Assembly: GCA_026260175.1 (NCBI GenBank)
Contig: JAKCWW010000006.1
Span: 165,068 to 229,067, forward strand
Source: Reticulitermes lucifugus
Taxonomy: Eukaryota > Arthropoda > Insecta > Blattodea > Rhinotermitidae
Reading direction: 5' to 3'
Length of the DNA stretch: 64,000 nucleotides
Shown here: in pieces, positions 1 through 11,977 of the stretch
How positions within the stretch are numbered: the first letter of the stretch is position 1
Layout: every line of letters begins with the position of its first letter
The notes under the pieces: generated by a model
What the model was told of the DNA's origin: nothing
The model's database searches: none
The model's input: only the letters and a program-made list of their open reading frames with translations
Program-made: the position numbers and the translations under genes

Positions 1-462
1 TTGATGTCTTCTGTCATGTAAAGTACGTAAATTAAGTACTTGAAGAGCATTAGCGTAACTATAGCCATTACTGTCTCGGGAAAGGAATCGATTACAGCAT
101 AGAGCTACAAACTTCCTTTGAATACGCTCAAGCTTTTTAGAATCAGTAGAAGTAATTGAATTCCATACTACGGATGCGTATTGTAATTTAGTTCTAACAA
201 GTGAAAAATATAAAATCAATACACTATCAAGAGTCGAAAATGAAAAGGTAATATTACGAATGAGACCCAAAAGCTTAATAGATTGAGAAAAAATATAATC
301 AACGGGAGAGTGAAAGTATAATTTGGAATCAATAAAAACTCCCAAATCCTTAATAAATTCAGTACGTTTAATATAAGAATCCCCAAGTTCATATTTCAAA
401 AGAAGGGTGTTAGTTTTCCTGCAGAAGGTAATAGCTCGAGTTTTACTAATATTGAAATTCAT
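1..462 (-). mobile_element. LINE-A: reverse transcriptase C-terminal fragment
   Basis: The minus strand is open for 154 codons from an ATG at 462 to the window edge with no stop. The translation contains the blocks KDLGVFIDSKL, LGLIRNITFSFSTLDS and TSTDSKKLERIQRKFVALC. These are typical of the region after the catalytic YADD box in Jockey/CR1-type non-LTR retrotransposon reverse transcriptases. The catalytic motifs themselves are absent: upstream sequence turns into an (AAT)n run and then stops, so the copy is 5'-truncated. An intact frame over 462 bases suggests a fairly young copy. Family membership comes from motif recognition. The exact clade is not certain. Confidence 0.85.
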
Positions 463-464
463 GA

Positions 465-482
465 AATAATAATAATAATAAT
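465..482. repeat. (AAT)6 microsatellite at the LINE-A 5' boundary
   Basis: Six AAT units directly abut the upstream (5') end of the LINE-A fragment. The same arrangement is seen at 26238-26276 and 43817-43840. Confidence 0.9.
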
Positions 483-483
483 A

Positions 484-979
484 CTGTTTAGAGATTAAAT
501 TACATTTATTAGGCCTAAGTGTTTTATTTTTTAATTCTTATGGCCTAAAATATTAGGGACGTCTGCAGGCCAGGCAACTTGTTTCTGCATGACCACATTA
601 TTCGATATTTGAATATTGTTATGCAAATTTCCGTGAGTGATAGAGTCTAGCTTTTGGAATTCCTCAAATTATTTGTCACGTCTCACATCTCAGCTGGTTT
701 CCAATTTTCTGATTATTTCTGTATACCAAGCTGTTGTTCTCACCCGTACTGTGACTTGAATCAGACAAATGCAAGATTTCACCCCTATCTCTCGCTCTCT
801 CTCTAAATCGGGGCAATGTGTACCTTATTATAAATAGCCCCAATTTTTTTGTTTTGATTTGCCTGTTACGAAAATTTTATGTTCGTTTTCAAGTTCAGAA
901 TCATGTTGTATTTATAGCAAGGTTTATATTTTATAATTGCTATTACCATTATTGTTTACAAACTTTTATCACGTTTTAT
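484..979. other. No recognised feature
   Basis: AT-rich sequence with a short CT-rich run near 788-806. The only open frame (about 65 codons) has no recognisable motif and ends in the adjacent SINE. Confidence 0.6.
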
Positions 980-1352
980 TCAGCAATGTGTCGCCCTCGG
1001 TGGGCTAGTGGTTAGCGTGCTCGCCACTGGACCCAAGGTTCGCGGGTTCAATCCCGGCCGAGGTCGATGGATTTTTAAGGGTGATAAAAATCCGTAGCAC
1101 AACTTCCTTCGGAGGGGAAGTAGATTTAAGGCATGTAAAAGAACCTTACGGGCATGAATAGAGATGTTTCGTAAACAAACTTCAGCGGCCATTTCTCACC
1201 CAAGTCTCCTGATTGACTGCTAGATGGCTCTGTCAGTCATATCAGGATGAGTAGAACTTGTGCAGTCAGTGGACTGGTCACCCACTACAGAATGCACACT
1301 TCCAGACCAAGAAGCCTGTGAAAGGAGCGACAGGAAGTAACTAACTAACTAT
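980..1352 (+). mobile_element. SINE-A: tRNA-derived SINE
   Basis: The head carries a Pol III A box (TGGGCTAGTGG, 1001-1011) and B box (GGTTCAATCCC, 1045-1055) at tRNA-like spacing. A tRNA-unrelated body of about 280 bases follows, and the element ends in a (TAAC)n tail at about 1338-1351. This is the standard architecture of a tRNA-derived SINE, transcribed by RNA polymerase III and mobilised in trans by a LINE. Both boxes are near consensus. The exact left boundary is approximate and no target-site duplication was confirmed. Confidence 0.85.
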
Positions 1353-2494
1353 TATAGGGAAGTTTTATGAAGTTACAATGGGACAGATACGTAGCTAAAA
1401 CTAAAAATATGAAAATCGCACAGAATTTTTGTGAGGGAAATCTTGGAAAGCATGCAGACCTAGTAGAAAAGCCGAGAAGGGCATAGGAGGAAGATAAATA
1501 AATGGGTACTACACCTACGGAAATTTGCTTCGAGAATATATTTTGAACTATGCGGTCTCAGTATATCTGTAGGTCCAGTTTCCCGTGCAGAGCTTTGGCA
1601 TTACTCAAAATACCTGCGAAGATGAAAGATAATGCCCCCTAGATTCTCTCCAATATCCTATGAATAAAGGCGGTAATAAAATATGCTACTACAGTAGCTT
1701 GCCTCGGCTACTCATTCGTTCTACACTGTTATTTTTATTTAATATAAGTTTGACAAATGATTATATTCTTGCACTGATATAATTCAGTAACACAAAGTTG
1801 TTTCAGTTCTTTGAAAGCGTGAATCCATTTAAGCGTACCTGTTTACAAATATCTTAATTGAGGTGAATATTTATGTATATGTACGAGTATACAGGAAATT
1901 TGATGTGAATTACTCAGTTCTCGTATGAATAAGCCTACATTTCCCTGCACACATAATCATACATAATATTAGTGTCACACAATTGATTGTACAGGAAAAA
2001 ACAAAGTAATATTATCGTATAATAGCCGTATCCATTGACGTCTCATTTTCGTCCGGTACTTAATAGGGTAGAAGTACACATACACTTACCTTAGTTCGTG
2101 ACACGGCACTCTATTATGGAGCCACCTATTGATGACTCTTAAAACTAAATCTGAGAAACTTCCAAGGCGAATGCAATGTCGTACCAAAGAATATGACATA
2201 CTTATCACAATATTGGGCAGTTACATCTACATTAAAAATATTAATTAATCAGTAGGCGTGTAGCTACGTTTTTCGTACAAGCCAAAGAAAACAAAGAACA
2301 AAATTAATAATATGGAAAATATATGAATAACTAAAAACGAACGCGTGAAGAAGATTCAATAACTGTGCTATTTAATTATTTTTATAAATAAATTAAATAT
2401 TATAAGAGATTATACCCTAAATTAAATTTGAATAGTTTAATATACAAGTTCCTTGATGATGGCTGAAGTAGGCACAAATACTTAGGTAAAAAGG
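1353..2494. other. No recognised feature
   Basis: AT-rich, no open frame of note, and no repeat structure that I can recognise. Confidence 0.6.
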
Positions 2495-2660
2495 TAAAGT
2501 TTTCCCTAGAACAGGCCATGAAGGCCCAGAGGGGGAGTAGAGGTTTAGCTCTGCTCTTTCTTTAACCTCGGCGCTAGTTGGGGGTGGGTGGTCAGCACCA
2601 CGCCCCGACCGCTTTACCCCCGGGAATGACCCGGTACCCATTGTATAGGAGGCTGGGTAC
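2495..2660 (-). repeat. Repeat-P: GC-rich interspersed repeat, copy 1
   Basis: A GC-rich block in AT-rich surroundings. It is related in inverted orientation to 10257-10415; shared stretches include the AACCTCGGCGCTAG region and CAGCCTCCT near GGGTACC. On the minus strand it is open and encodes a string with GSFPGVKRSGRGADHPPP. I recognise similar strings as translated repeats in insect transcript data, so the frame should not be read as a gene. No A/B box is evident, so SINE status is unproven. Confidence 0.7.
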
Positions 2661-5388
2661 AAATACTTAAGTAGTGATAATAAATATATTGCATTTGATG
2701 GCTTTAATGAACTTTACATGTTGAAAGACTACTAGGTGGCAATTTTAGGGCTTGCAATTACGTCGGTTTAGCTTCCTTCCATACGAAACATATGTATGAG
2801 TAATTTACTTTAGAAACTGTGCAATATTATTAAAAACATAAAAGTGTTCGGGTAAGTTGCAAACGACTGTGAATTATACAGAGATTAGATCTTTCTTAAA
2901 GCACCTTTTTCCTTGTTCTTACACTCTGTGCTCTCTAAAACTACCACATGCAACAAGATAGGAAATGTACGTAAAACGTAACACCGAGATGCGTTCGCAA
3001 CGTGGACACGCAAGAGTGTCACACCATTTAGTCCGCTGTGATCTCACTTCTTTTATTGTTCACATTTCTGTACATACTGTAGAAGAATGTTACTATACCT
3101 AGGGTATATTATATGTCTGTCCAGAACGTATTACTTAATTCTGTGTCTACGTTGATTTCGTGGGCGTTAAATTAGCCGGTGATAAGTACTTACAGTTTCA
3201 CCCAATTGAAATGTTTGTAATTGCTCACTTAAACACAAAATCTCGCACTCCATGTGTATTTATATTCATAATTTATGTACATACAAAATTTCGTATTCCA
3301 GGACATAATGAAAAATATTTAGAAAGCATGTTTTTTTTTATTTTCTTTAATTTTGTATCATGTAAGTTTCACGAAGAAATAGGGCAGATTAGTATCGACC
3401 GCTATTTGTTTTTATCAATTACTATCAAAGGCAATTACAGTAGCATGTATAACCACAGTAGTCATAAATGTACGTAAGGCTTCATGTAAAGTGGCTATTA
3501 TTTTTATCCGATTTTAAACAAGCATATTTTTCTCGACAAATTAAAAAAAAACATTAGGAAAATCCTTGCAGCGGGGGCCGATTTGTTCCGTGCAGACATA
3601 AGGACAAATGGACAGACATGGAAAAGCTAATAGTGCGAAAATTGAAGTCCTTCGGAAACTACATTAGATAACCGTTTGCTTACTGATTAAGAACAAGTAA
3701 TAGCCGAACTTATGTTTGTAATTTAATCAAAACCCCCTGTTACTGGTGCCAAGGTTTAGAAGGTGTGGAGGCATACCTTCACACCTCATATGCCTGCTTT
3801 CATTACGTATTCAGAAACAAATTTATTCTCACTTGACTTAACCCATAAGTATTACCACTGTATGATTTCTTATCTATTCGACAACGCTCATTCAATACGT
3901 TATACATTGAATAGAACGAAGATAAAATTCAGGGACATCCCATCTCATGTATATTTCGGAATTATTGGGTTCGAATCTGTACCTTGTCTTTATAATTCTG
4001 GGAGCCATAGCTAATGTAAACGTTTTTTTTATCAGAATAGTTTTTGTTACTTTTCCCTGTTTCTCCGCAATTTTATGCGACTTGTTACTTACAGGCCCAC
4101 ATATCTGATAGGCCGATCACAGTGGTCACGCAGGCTACGGCCTGCTGTAACACTGGGGCCGTGATTTTGAATTTCACTTGGAGGCAAACATGTTTGTGTA
4201 TGTGTGTGTTGTCCTGTGTATGTAGGGGCTTTGCGACGGACCGATCTCCCTTTCAAGAAGTCTTATCAGTAGCCTGTATAATTCACAGTTTCAAATGTCC
4301 ATTTCAAGCTGTACCAGGCTAGAGTGACTCATCCGTTGAGAAGAAGATATTAGTTCATGGCATTCTTTTATTTTCATACACAGTTTGAAGCATGATGATA
4401 AAATTGACAGTCTATAGAAATGTGTACTAACGTTTTTGCATGAAGGAACGCCTACAATACACTTTCATATCCCGACGAACCTACGTCTATGAAAAGGGAA
4501 ACAAAACAAACACGCTGTTTGCAAAGCACGGACATTACTCCATTACTGCTAACTGCCGGACAAACATTCCTGCGATAGTTTCAGGGATATTTGAAAATAT
4601 TTATTTTATTTATGTATTCCACGATTTCTCGCGGAACTTGTAACGATGTAGGCTACTGCAAAACACTCGATAGTAAACACTGACTTCTAACATGACTATT
4701 GGTTTCCCATATTTGAATATATTCGTCCACAAAAGTATCTATCTACGTCTGTATTTAAAACTGCATCACTAAACTCATATTTTTTCATCTGATGCATGTT
4801 TCCCAACTAATGAATAGAAGTGACATTTGGACGCAGCCACGACTTGGCTTGATGAAGACATCTTGTTCTGTGACTAGTCGTTGCTGCTACGTCGTTATGG
4901 CTGGCCAGGAAATCCCTGGGGCCACTTTTGGGGTAAAAAAAAGCTACGATATAAAAGCATAGACCTATATCAGCTGTATACAAGTACACTACTGTTCAAG
5001 ATCATATTCACAGTTCAGGAGTTTTGTCATTCTTGTTGTTTAAGGTTCTTGAACTGTATTACATCACTGTAACCTTCTTGCAAAAATTGCAATTATGTAA
5101 ATAATTTAGTTATGCGATTTTTAAGTGCGGTCGCCAGCTTTATCTCTTAAATTTTAAGGAAGTTTTACTGTTGGAAATATCGTCCAGTCTTGAGATAAAC
5201 ATCCTCGTAAAACTGCAAGTTCACTGGCTACTTTTACGTGGATCTTGTTGGTGTGTGCTACATGGCAGCGATCCTTCGCAATCGAATGTGCGTTTGCATG
5301 AAATTTGCGGCGATTAAATTAGCTGCGGAAAAACGTTAAATGGGCGTTTTAATTTGACGTTGTGTTCACCGTGCGTCTTAACAATAAT
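2661..5388. other. No recognised feature
   Basis: AT-rich. Short open frames (105 codons at most, 3160-3477) are low in complexity and show no family motif. A TG-rich patch lies near 4190-4225. I see no gene or dated repeat. Confidence 0.55.
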
Positions 5389-5442
5389 CTTTAGTTTTTA
5401 AACCAACGAATGCACTTGCATTCGTTGGTTTAAAAACTAAAG
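5389..5442. repeat. Perfect 26-bp inverted repeat with 2-base loop
   Basis: The left arm (5389-5414) and right arm (5417-5442) are exact reverse complements, separated only by CT. The centre reads AATGCA-CT-TGCATT. No mismatch is present, which is unusual in this decayed background. It could be a recent template-switch product or the core of a foldback element. The loop is too small for a typical pre-miRNA. Confidence 0.9.
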
Positions 5443-5449
5443 GTTAAAT

Positions 5450-5584
5450 GAGCGTGTTCCCAATCAGCAAGCTGCTGTAAATTAAGGTAGAGTAATAACA
5501 TTTTGGGGCTCTTTATTTACCTGTGGAATAACAGCCAGTGAGCATGTTTGCTATTCAGTACGCTGAAGTAAATTAAGGTAATCA
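5450..5584. repeat. Diverged direct repeat, two copies
   Basis: Two similar stretches at 5450-5494 and 5540-5584 start with GAGCGTGTT or GAGCATGTT and end with GTAAATTAAGGTA. They are spaced about 90 bases apart and lie just right of the perfect hairpin. Confidence 0.55.
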
Positions 5585-5589
5585 CAACT

Positions 5590-6261
5590 TTCTCTCATTT
5601 TTCTTTACATTTTAAATCAATAACTATTTTGCAAGGTATGTTTTACATGTAAAAAAATTACATGCTTTAAGGCATGTGGCCGCAGAACATGTCGCTATCT
5701 TTTAAACACGGTTACGCTAAATTTAATCGAAAATAGTAGATTTAGTCAACCGGAAGTAGTTAATTTTAAAAATTTATGAGGTTTGAATTTCGTATATTGG
5801 TTAAGGTTAAGATTACGTTCTTCTGGGATGTTACGTCCTGTAGTTTTGTGAATAGGTTCTATCGTTTCAAAGAAACCTGTTAGTTCCTTGTCACTGTAAA
5901 ATACCCTTCTGCCGGAACGTTAGTACCTTGTAATAAATTGCACGCCGTCACATCGCAGGGAATTGTAATCTTGTAACCCAAGATACGATCATAATATTAA
6001 AGTTATTTATAATTTCAGGTTGTGAAAAAATAGAGACAATGCAGTTATACCAAAGTTATTGGAGAACTTAATATATGTTGGTAGCCCTGATGGACTGTTT
6101 TGGAATTACAGTATTTTAGACTGTAACTTCAGTAAATATTCTCTGCACAGAATTACAACACATTACCTAACATGCATGTTATTTGGAACACTGAAAGCAG
6201 GAAACCACGTTTTAGATCTAGGCATAGATGAAGAAAAAACACTGTAATTTAAAACAGAAGA
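5590..6261. other. No recognised feature
   Basis: AT-rich. A 62-codon open frame (6059-6247) has no recognisable motif. Confidence 0.55.
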
Positions 6262-6400
6262 GGTGTGAACTGGTGTCATCTGGCTCAGCAAAGAGACCAG
6301 TGGCGGTGATTGCTGAAACCATTAATGAACTTTCCGCTTCCGTAAAAGCCCATTAATTCATTTACATGCTGAGCGACTGTTAGATTTTCAAAAGGATTAT
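6262..6400 (+). mobile_element. LINE-B 3' end, copy 1 (degenerate)
   Basis: From 6268 the plus strand reads NWCHLAQQRDQWR, stop, LLKPLMNFPLP, stop (ending at 6345). This matches the terminal peptide seen in the other LINE-B ends (pattern WxxLAxDRDxWRxLVxxVMNxxxP). The following untranslated stretch contains GCTGAGCGACTGTTAG, which recurs at 11808-11823. One in-frame stop (6307-6309) shows it is dead. Assignment rests on similarity between copies in this window and on general knowledge of insect LINE C-termini. Confidence 0.7.
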
Positions 6401-6941
6401 CTTTTTGGATTCACTGAAGGTCCCTGTAAATAGAGCAGCTGTCGCCGTTGGACAAAATTCAGAAGGCTTTACTATAATATAGACGGAATAAAATGAATGT
6501 TGGTGTTCTTTTGGAATATAATGAAGGTCAAAACAGGGAAAATTGAATAAAAAGCCGACAGTTTCCCACTTTAAAGCATTATTCCAGCATACACTTCCAA
6601 GAACTGAAACTGGGGAAAAGGTGGATCATCAGAATGCACTGCAGATGTGATATCGTGCAGTTACAATGTGCTGGTAAGCAGGCACTTAAGTGTAGACCAA
6701 TATATAGGCCTGAATGATTAAAGTAATTCTGTATAAATAGGATCCCATGGTTGGTGCAGCTCCCTGTCTACTGTCGTACTCTGCGCATTGTGTAACGTAA
6801 TATGCTGGGCAAGATAATTTGGACTTACCGAGGCCTATTGCGGCCACTCACCTTCAAATGCATCATTGTGTGTGGTGACCCTCGCTGTACTAATTTCCCA
6901 ATAAAAACCAATATTTTTTCGTAAAAAACTATGTATGGGCG

Positions 6942-6975
6942 ACATGTTTCGGTTTTTGGTTAAACCATCGTCAGG
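6942..6975 (-). repeat. CTGANGA/GAAAC hairpin module, copy 1
   Basis: On the minus strand the module reads CCTGACGATGG, then a loop with TT...AACC pairing, then CCGAAACATGT. It shares this layout with modules at 13866-13897, 15168-15199, 15376-15407, 32898-32930 and 60924-60955. Confidence 0.7.
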
Positions 6976-6979
6976 CTGT

Positions 6980-9800
6980 GTATAGATATTAAAAAGATAA
7001 AATTTCTATAAATTTAATTATTTAACATTAAATTTAAAATCTTAAACTTATTACATCGATTAACATTATCTGATATCATTGACTCTTTTCATAAATACTA
7101 AGTTGATGGCTTAACGTAGCCGTAAATATACGGTAAAATATCTCGAAAAACTTGTAGACTTGGGAATTGTAGAGTAGTTATTTAACAGTCCCAAGACCTA
7201 TGAAATATACTGATATAGCTGGTCAGGTCAGTATAGAATAAATAGTCGGAGAATCTTAGACGTAAGAAGCAGTTGTAATAAAAACCTGTAACAACTGGAC
7301 TTAAGAGTAGTGATCAAATATCTTTTAGGCAAGGTGACCTGCAGAAGACATGACGGAATTCAATGTCGGAATCCTAGTTACATATGGGTAATACATAACT
7401 TTACATCTTCTAAAGTATATATGTTTTATGAAAGGAAACATTTATGACACGAAGCTTTTCACCTGATTCACATGACGTATCATGAACTAACACAGGATTT
7501 TAGGTCTTGGCGACAGTGAAGATTCATATTGTGATAAAGTGTAGCATGTTATGTGGGAGATGAATTCACAACAGCCCAGTATATAATAATATAAATAAAT
7601 GCAAGTCAGTATGTCCTTCTGTTATTTAAGCATAAATTCGTACCTTGTGCTAAATACAAGCACACTTTGCCTCCCATCAGTTAATATTTTGTAGGGAAAC
7701 AATGACTCTTTTCTGCGAACCATGAAAAACACGTAAATGCAGTCCATGTGTGGAAAGTAGAATTTTTGAATGTTCAAATTGTTAGTACATATACTAAGTA
7801 CTAGGCTTGAGAGGTATAAATGTTTAATAATGTTCAGATCTTCGCAAATGATCAAAATACTTGGCAGCTTACAGCATGCAGCCGGAGGCAGCAGATTTCT
7901 TCGTTAAGTATTTATGCCTACAATTTCACCAAACTATACGGTGTCATCTTTAAAGCCAAAATTCAATTTCAGCTTCATGTGCAAAAGGAATTAGGCCGAC
8001 ATATTATAGTTTAAAAACAAACTGATATTTTCGTGAAAGCTTTCTAGTCTAGGTCCGAAGTTCTTTAAAATTATTTCCGTGCAAATGAGACAGACGATGG
8101 AAAGAAGCCGTGTTTCCGTTACTTCTTCACTCTGAGTGCTTTCTTCAGATCGTGCGCCCTTTCACAGCGATCGTCTTATTGTTGAGCTGATAGTTGTTTC
8201 GTATTTGTTGATTAATTTTTGCTACGACATTATAATGGATTTAAAATGAAAAGATTTATGAATTGTTGTGTATGAGTTACTTTCATGTAAAAATGTAGTT
8301 TTTACATCCTTACACAATTGGTAGCTCTATGTTCCAAATTGTGCCATATGAACTGTGATATTTAAAGTCATTCATCATTTTGATGTAACACAGATCAGAG
8401 TTAGAAAGGAAGGGGAATGGTACCAATGTATAATAGAAAGGATGGAATTTAGTGAAAGTGGTGAAGATGAGAAAGGAAGTATTTCGTTTTATAGCAGTGA
8501 TATTTTTCATTGGTTGCAATAAATATTGTATTTTGGTGTGAGTCCTGGACGGTGGGGTCGACACCTTGATATTACGTTTCTTTAAAATATTCTCTTAGAA
8601 AACGAGTGAAAAAATATAAACTTCAAAAGGGATTTCGAAACGTGTGTTTTTTTTCTTTCGTTCAAACGCATGCTGCAACATTTCGATAAATGAACTTCAT
8701 TAAAATAATCACACTTCGTCCAGTTTACACTTCATGAATTTATCCTAATCCTATGGTGATTTGTGCTACAGAAAGTATGGGGAATTATTTGAAAGAAAGG
8801 AACGTGTTGAATTAAACTGGTTTTATATTTCATAATTTTTTCCAACATAATTTTTTATTTTAATTCTTTCAATGCTTTCCTTTCTGTATTGCCTTTTTCC
8901 TTATCAATTCATATTAACAGCCGTACTTTTGGTCCTCCAATATGAACAAATTGTTAATTCATAATCACAGTGTAGAAGGCCTAGTAGTAGCTGTCATTCT
9001 GACAGTTTGTTACTACAAAAATCAGCAGACCCACTTCGGCTTCTCAACATATTTGATTTACAAAAAATGACTGTATTATGAACATTTCAATGAGAAGTTT
9101 TGCTTTAGGTTGCCTGAAGACACTCTATCGGGCGTTGAAGGTATGTGGCTTTGATTGGCGTGACAATTACCGTGGAGAAAGTTAAATGAATAGCAGAGGA
9201 AAAAGAATCACTTGTAGTGCAATATTTTCTAAAATAACGTCGATGCGGGGTGGTTTTCCTTGGTGATTGTGCTGATAGAGCCGCTAAAACAACTGCTGGG
9301 CATGGTAAGCTCTCACTATAAATGCATCCACGTTGATGAAAAGTAAAGAATTGCAACAGTATTAACGTATAAATTCTGTGGCCAGAAATTCGTAGAGTGT
9401 ATTATATATAGATCACACCTATAATTATATTTATCTACAAGAAAAGTAAATCAGTTTTCGCAAATTAATATTATATTTAATTACGGGAAAGTTTCCAGTT
9501 GGAATTTAGTTTAATGGCTGTAAATTTGTCACATCTTTTTTCTAGTTTAATAGTTCTGTTTCTTAATATGTTAATCGGCAGTAAACATTAGACAAATAAG
9601 CAGACCTATTTGATTAATAAAAATGGAGGGTTTCAGTTACTTACGTAAAGTTAATGGTCTTCGTTTGTGTTTCTGCTTCGTGTATTAGACGATGATTCCG
9701 ACTTTACTGTCTCAATCTTCATGGTGACTGATTCTCGTCCACGTGGATGCTGAAGTAGTTGTGAAGGAACGATTGTGTTGGTTATATGGGAGAATCAGTC
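6980..9800. other. No recognised feature
   Basis: AT-rich with short open frames only (84 codons at most). No repeat family is recognised. Confidence 0.5.
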
Positions 9801-9802
9801 AA

Positions 9803-9935
9803 CCTGAAAACGGAGGCAGTAGGGTCCTCCGGAGTATTGAAACACCTATGTCCTACATGCGCTGAAACCCGGAAAACAACATCACTTGACCAACAACCGA
9901 CGTGAAAACCTGGAAAATTATATAGTTTTGTAAAG
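9803..9935 (+). repeat. Solo arm of the GGAGGA foldback family (foldback-F)
   Basis: The plus strand reads CCTGAAAACGGAGGCAGTAG then GGTCCTCCGGAG, followed by a stretch translating as VNLKTEAVGSSGVLKHLCP. This is the reverse-oriented arm seen in the paired foldbacks at 31932-32380, 39575-39720 and 56150-56243. No matching left arm is visible nearby. Confidence 0.55.
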
Positions 9936-10204
9936 CCTTCCAATGGAAAGGCACGATAAAATTTCCAGTATTCTCTGAAGAGTAATGTAACTTATAATGT
10001 TGCCACACGCTTATATGCGCCTAGGGTGAGGTTTCATACCGGCGAAACGAAGGAAAGCATACGTAGAATTGCGAGATTTGAGTTTCTCACGGCTGTGTTG
10101 CTGCAGATTCTATCTCCCAAAATGTTATAAAGGCAGACGGGATGAAGTAGATGGTACGGTGCCTCGTTAGGGACTGGACAGTTCGAGTTTCGAAACTCGG
10201 GGAA

Positions 10205-10221
10205 GGGGGGGGGGTGGGGGG
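10205..10221. repeat. G-run (10 G, T, 6 G)
   Basis: Homopurine G tract on the plus strand. It is a potential G-quadruplex former and also a likely site of sequencing or assembly error. Confidence 0.9.
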
Positions 10222-10256
10222 CAGATTTTACACACCATCCAAAACGGCTCCAAATC

Positions 10257-10415
10257 CTACCCAGCCTCCTGTACAGTGGGTACCGGCTCTTTTTCCCAGG
10301 GATAAAGTGGACTGGGAGAGGCGATAACCACCCACTCCCATGTAGAGCCGAGATTAAAGAAAGAGTAGAGCTACACCTCTACTCGTTTTCAGGGCCTTCA
10401 AGGCCTGTTATAGTG
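10257..10415 (+). repeat. Repeat-P, copy 2
   Basis: Inverted relative to the copy at 2495-2660. It retains CCCAGCCTCCTGTACAGTGG, GGGATAAAG, CCACCCACTCCC, GAGATTAAAGAAAGAG and GGCCTTCAAGGCCTGTT in the same order. Divergence between the copies is considerable, so both are old. Confidence 0.7.
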
Positions 10416-11376
10416 AAAATGTTACTTATTTTTATCCAGGAAGAGAGACGGGTAGACAGATGCGATCTGTTCGTAGGTTTTCAGAGGAGGAACTGTGTTG
10501 CTTTCGGACCCTAGATGTGAAGTACACATCTTGACGTGTTAAAGCAAAAAATAAAGGGTTAGAATTATTGCCTTTTTTGCGACATTACGCAACATTATGG
10601 AGTTCCGGCAGCTTTATTGAAAATGACGCCCGAGAAGAATATTATAAATTTACAATTCGGGAAAGATAAATCTTTTTAGATTTATTTAAAAAATATTATC
10701 ACAAAATGAAATAACAATATCGAGAAATCTTTTTGTTAATTCGTAACACCAAGATAAGGAGCATTTTAAACTTTACCTGCCATGCAGGAGTGAACACCCG
10801 TACCATTTTCCAACAAGAACATTATGTAAAAGTGCTTGATACTTAAGTAAACGTCAGTAAAAAATATGCAAAGTATAACGTGCTAATCGTGACATACTTC
10901 TGTAACAAACTGTAACTTCCCCAGCCAGGAAGGCAGTTACGTCATGCAAGAATTGTTCCTGCAGCTTTATTGCAGCTACTGTGTGCCGGTCACATCCTGT
11001 CATAACGTCACTAACTCCGTGCAGCTGAGTCCTACTTCAGAAGTTAATGGTCGCTGAGCCTGTCAAGGAACTCGCCGTCGTTTGTGGAACCTGAAAGGCC
11101 ATACACAAAAACTAAAGCGTACCACTGGACACTGTGCTCAGCACCTTGAAGCCAGTCTACACCCTGAAGTCTGATTTGTTTAAAATCCTTTTAATATTAT
11201 TCTCCTACTAACGTCTAGTTCTTTCAAGCGGAATCTGCTCTACAAATTCTACAACTACAACTACAACTACAACTTCGTATGCCTTTCTTAACCCTCCATA
11301 ACAGCTAAATTCCCCGCTTATCTCAGCCTCCATAATTTGGTTACCCTAACATTGCAGGGTAATTATTTTACCTGAA
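10416..11376. other. No recognised feature
   Basis: Mixed composition. A short CAACTA run lies near 11252-11272. No open frame or repeat family is recognised. Confidence 0.55.
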
Positions 11377-11388
11377 AAATGTCGTTTT

Positions 11389-11613
11389 GAAATCTTCGCT
11401 CTTCTGGGATTTTAGGCAGCGTAGATTGGTAATTAGTAACCGAAATTTCGGGACAATCTATCAGTAACATCTTCATGGGTCAAGCTTGACCCTTGAATAT
11501 GAGACCAAGAGGTTGTGCTAAAACGTCGGTATCTAACTACCAATCTACGATGCGTAAAATCCCAGAAGAGCGAAGATCTAATTTACACTGCGAAGGAAAA
11601 TAGAAATCACGCA
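11389..11613. mobile_element. MITE-like element with about 50-bp terminal inverted repeats
   Basis: ATCTTCGCTCTTCTGGGATT starts at 11392, and its reverse complement ends at 11578. The inverted arms run about 50 bases with a few mismatches. The interior contains a perfect 16-bp palindrome, GGGTCAAGCTTGACCC (11477-11492). A 12-base direct repeat, AAATGTCGTTTT, flanks it at 11377-11388 and 11614-11625, which could be a target-site duplication for a 225-base insertion slightly larger than the inverted repeat. No coding capacity, so it is non-autonomous. The superfamily is not determined. Confidence 0.75.
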
Positions 11614-11689
11614 AATGTCGTTTTCCTCTTCCTGTAGGCCCGCCTAATGGAAATAAGAATTGGCATTTTGAATGTGAGGAGCCTGTGTA

Positions 11690-11885
11690 GAAATAGAATG
11701 AGAGGCGTGTACTGGATTGATCTGGCTCATGATAGGGACGAGTGGCGGACTCTTGTGTACTCGGTAATGGTCTTTTTTTCCATAAAATGCAAGGAACTTC
11801 TTGGCTAGCTGAGCGACTATTAGCTTCTCAAGAAGGACTCTACTCTATGGACTTAGTTACTTAGTTAGTTAGTTAGTTAGTTAGT
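11690..11885 (+). mobile_element. LINE-B 3' end, copy 2, with (TTAG)n tail
   Basis: From 11710 the plus strand reads YWIDLAHDRDEWRTLVYSVMV, the C-terminal peptide of a LINE reverse transcriptase. The 3' untranslated stretch CTAGCTGAGCGACTATTAGC and CTTCTCAAGAAGGACTC follows, then a tail of TTAG units (about 11853-11885). This is the best-preserved LINE-B terminus here and defines the family's 3' end. Upstream coding sequence is missing or unrecognisable. Confidence 0.8.
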
Positions 11886-11977
11886 CGGCTCGTTTATTGT
11901 ATTAATATATCCCACCCAACCGACTGCCAGAATAGGCAGCGGAAGAGCTGCGATGAGTGACAAGAGGTAGCTATATG

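Noticed and set aside
11853-11885. (TTAG)n as a telomere-like repeat
   Set aside because: The unit is TTAG, not the insect TTAGG, and it is the tail of a LINE-B copy.
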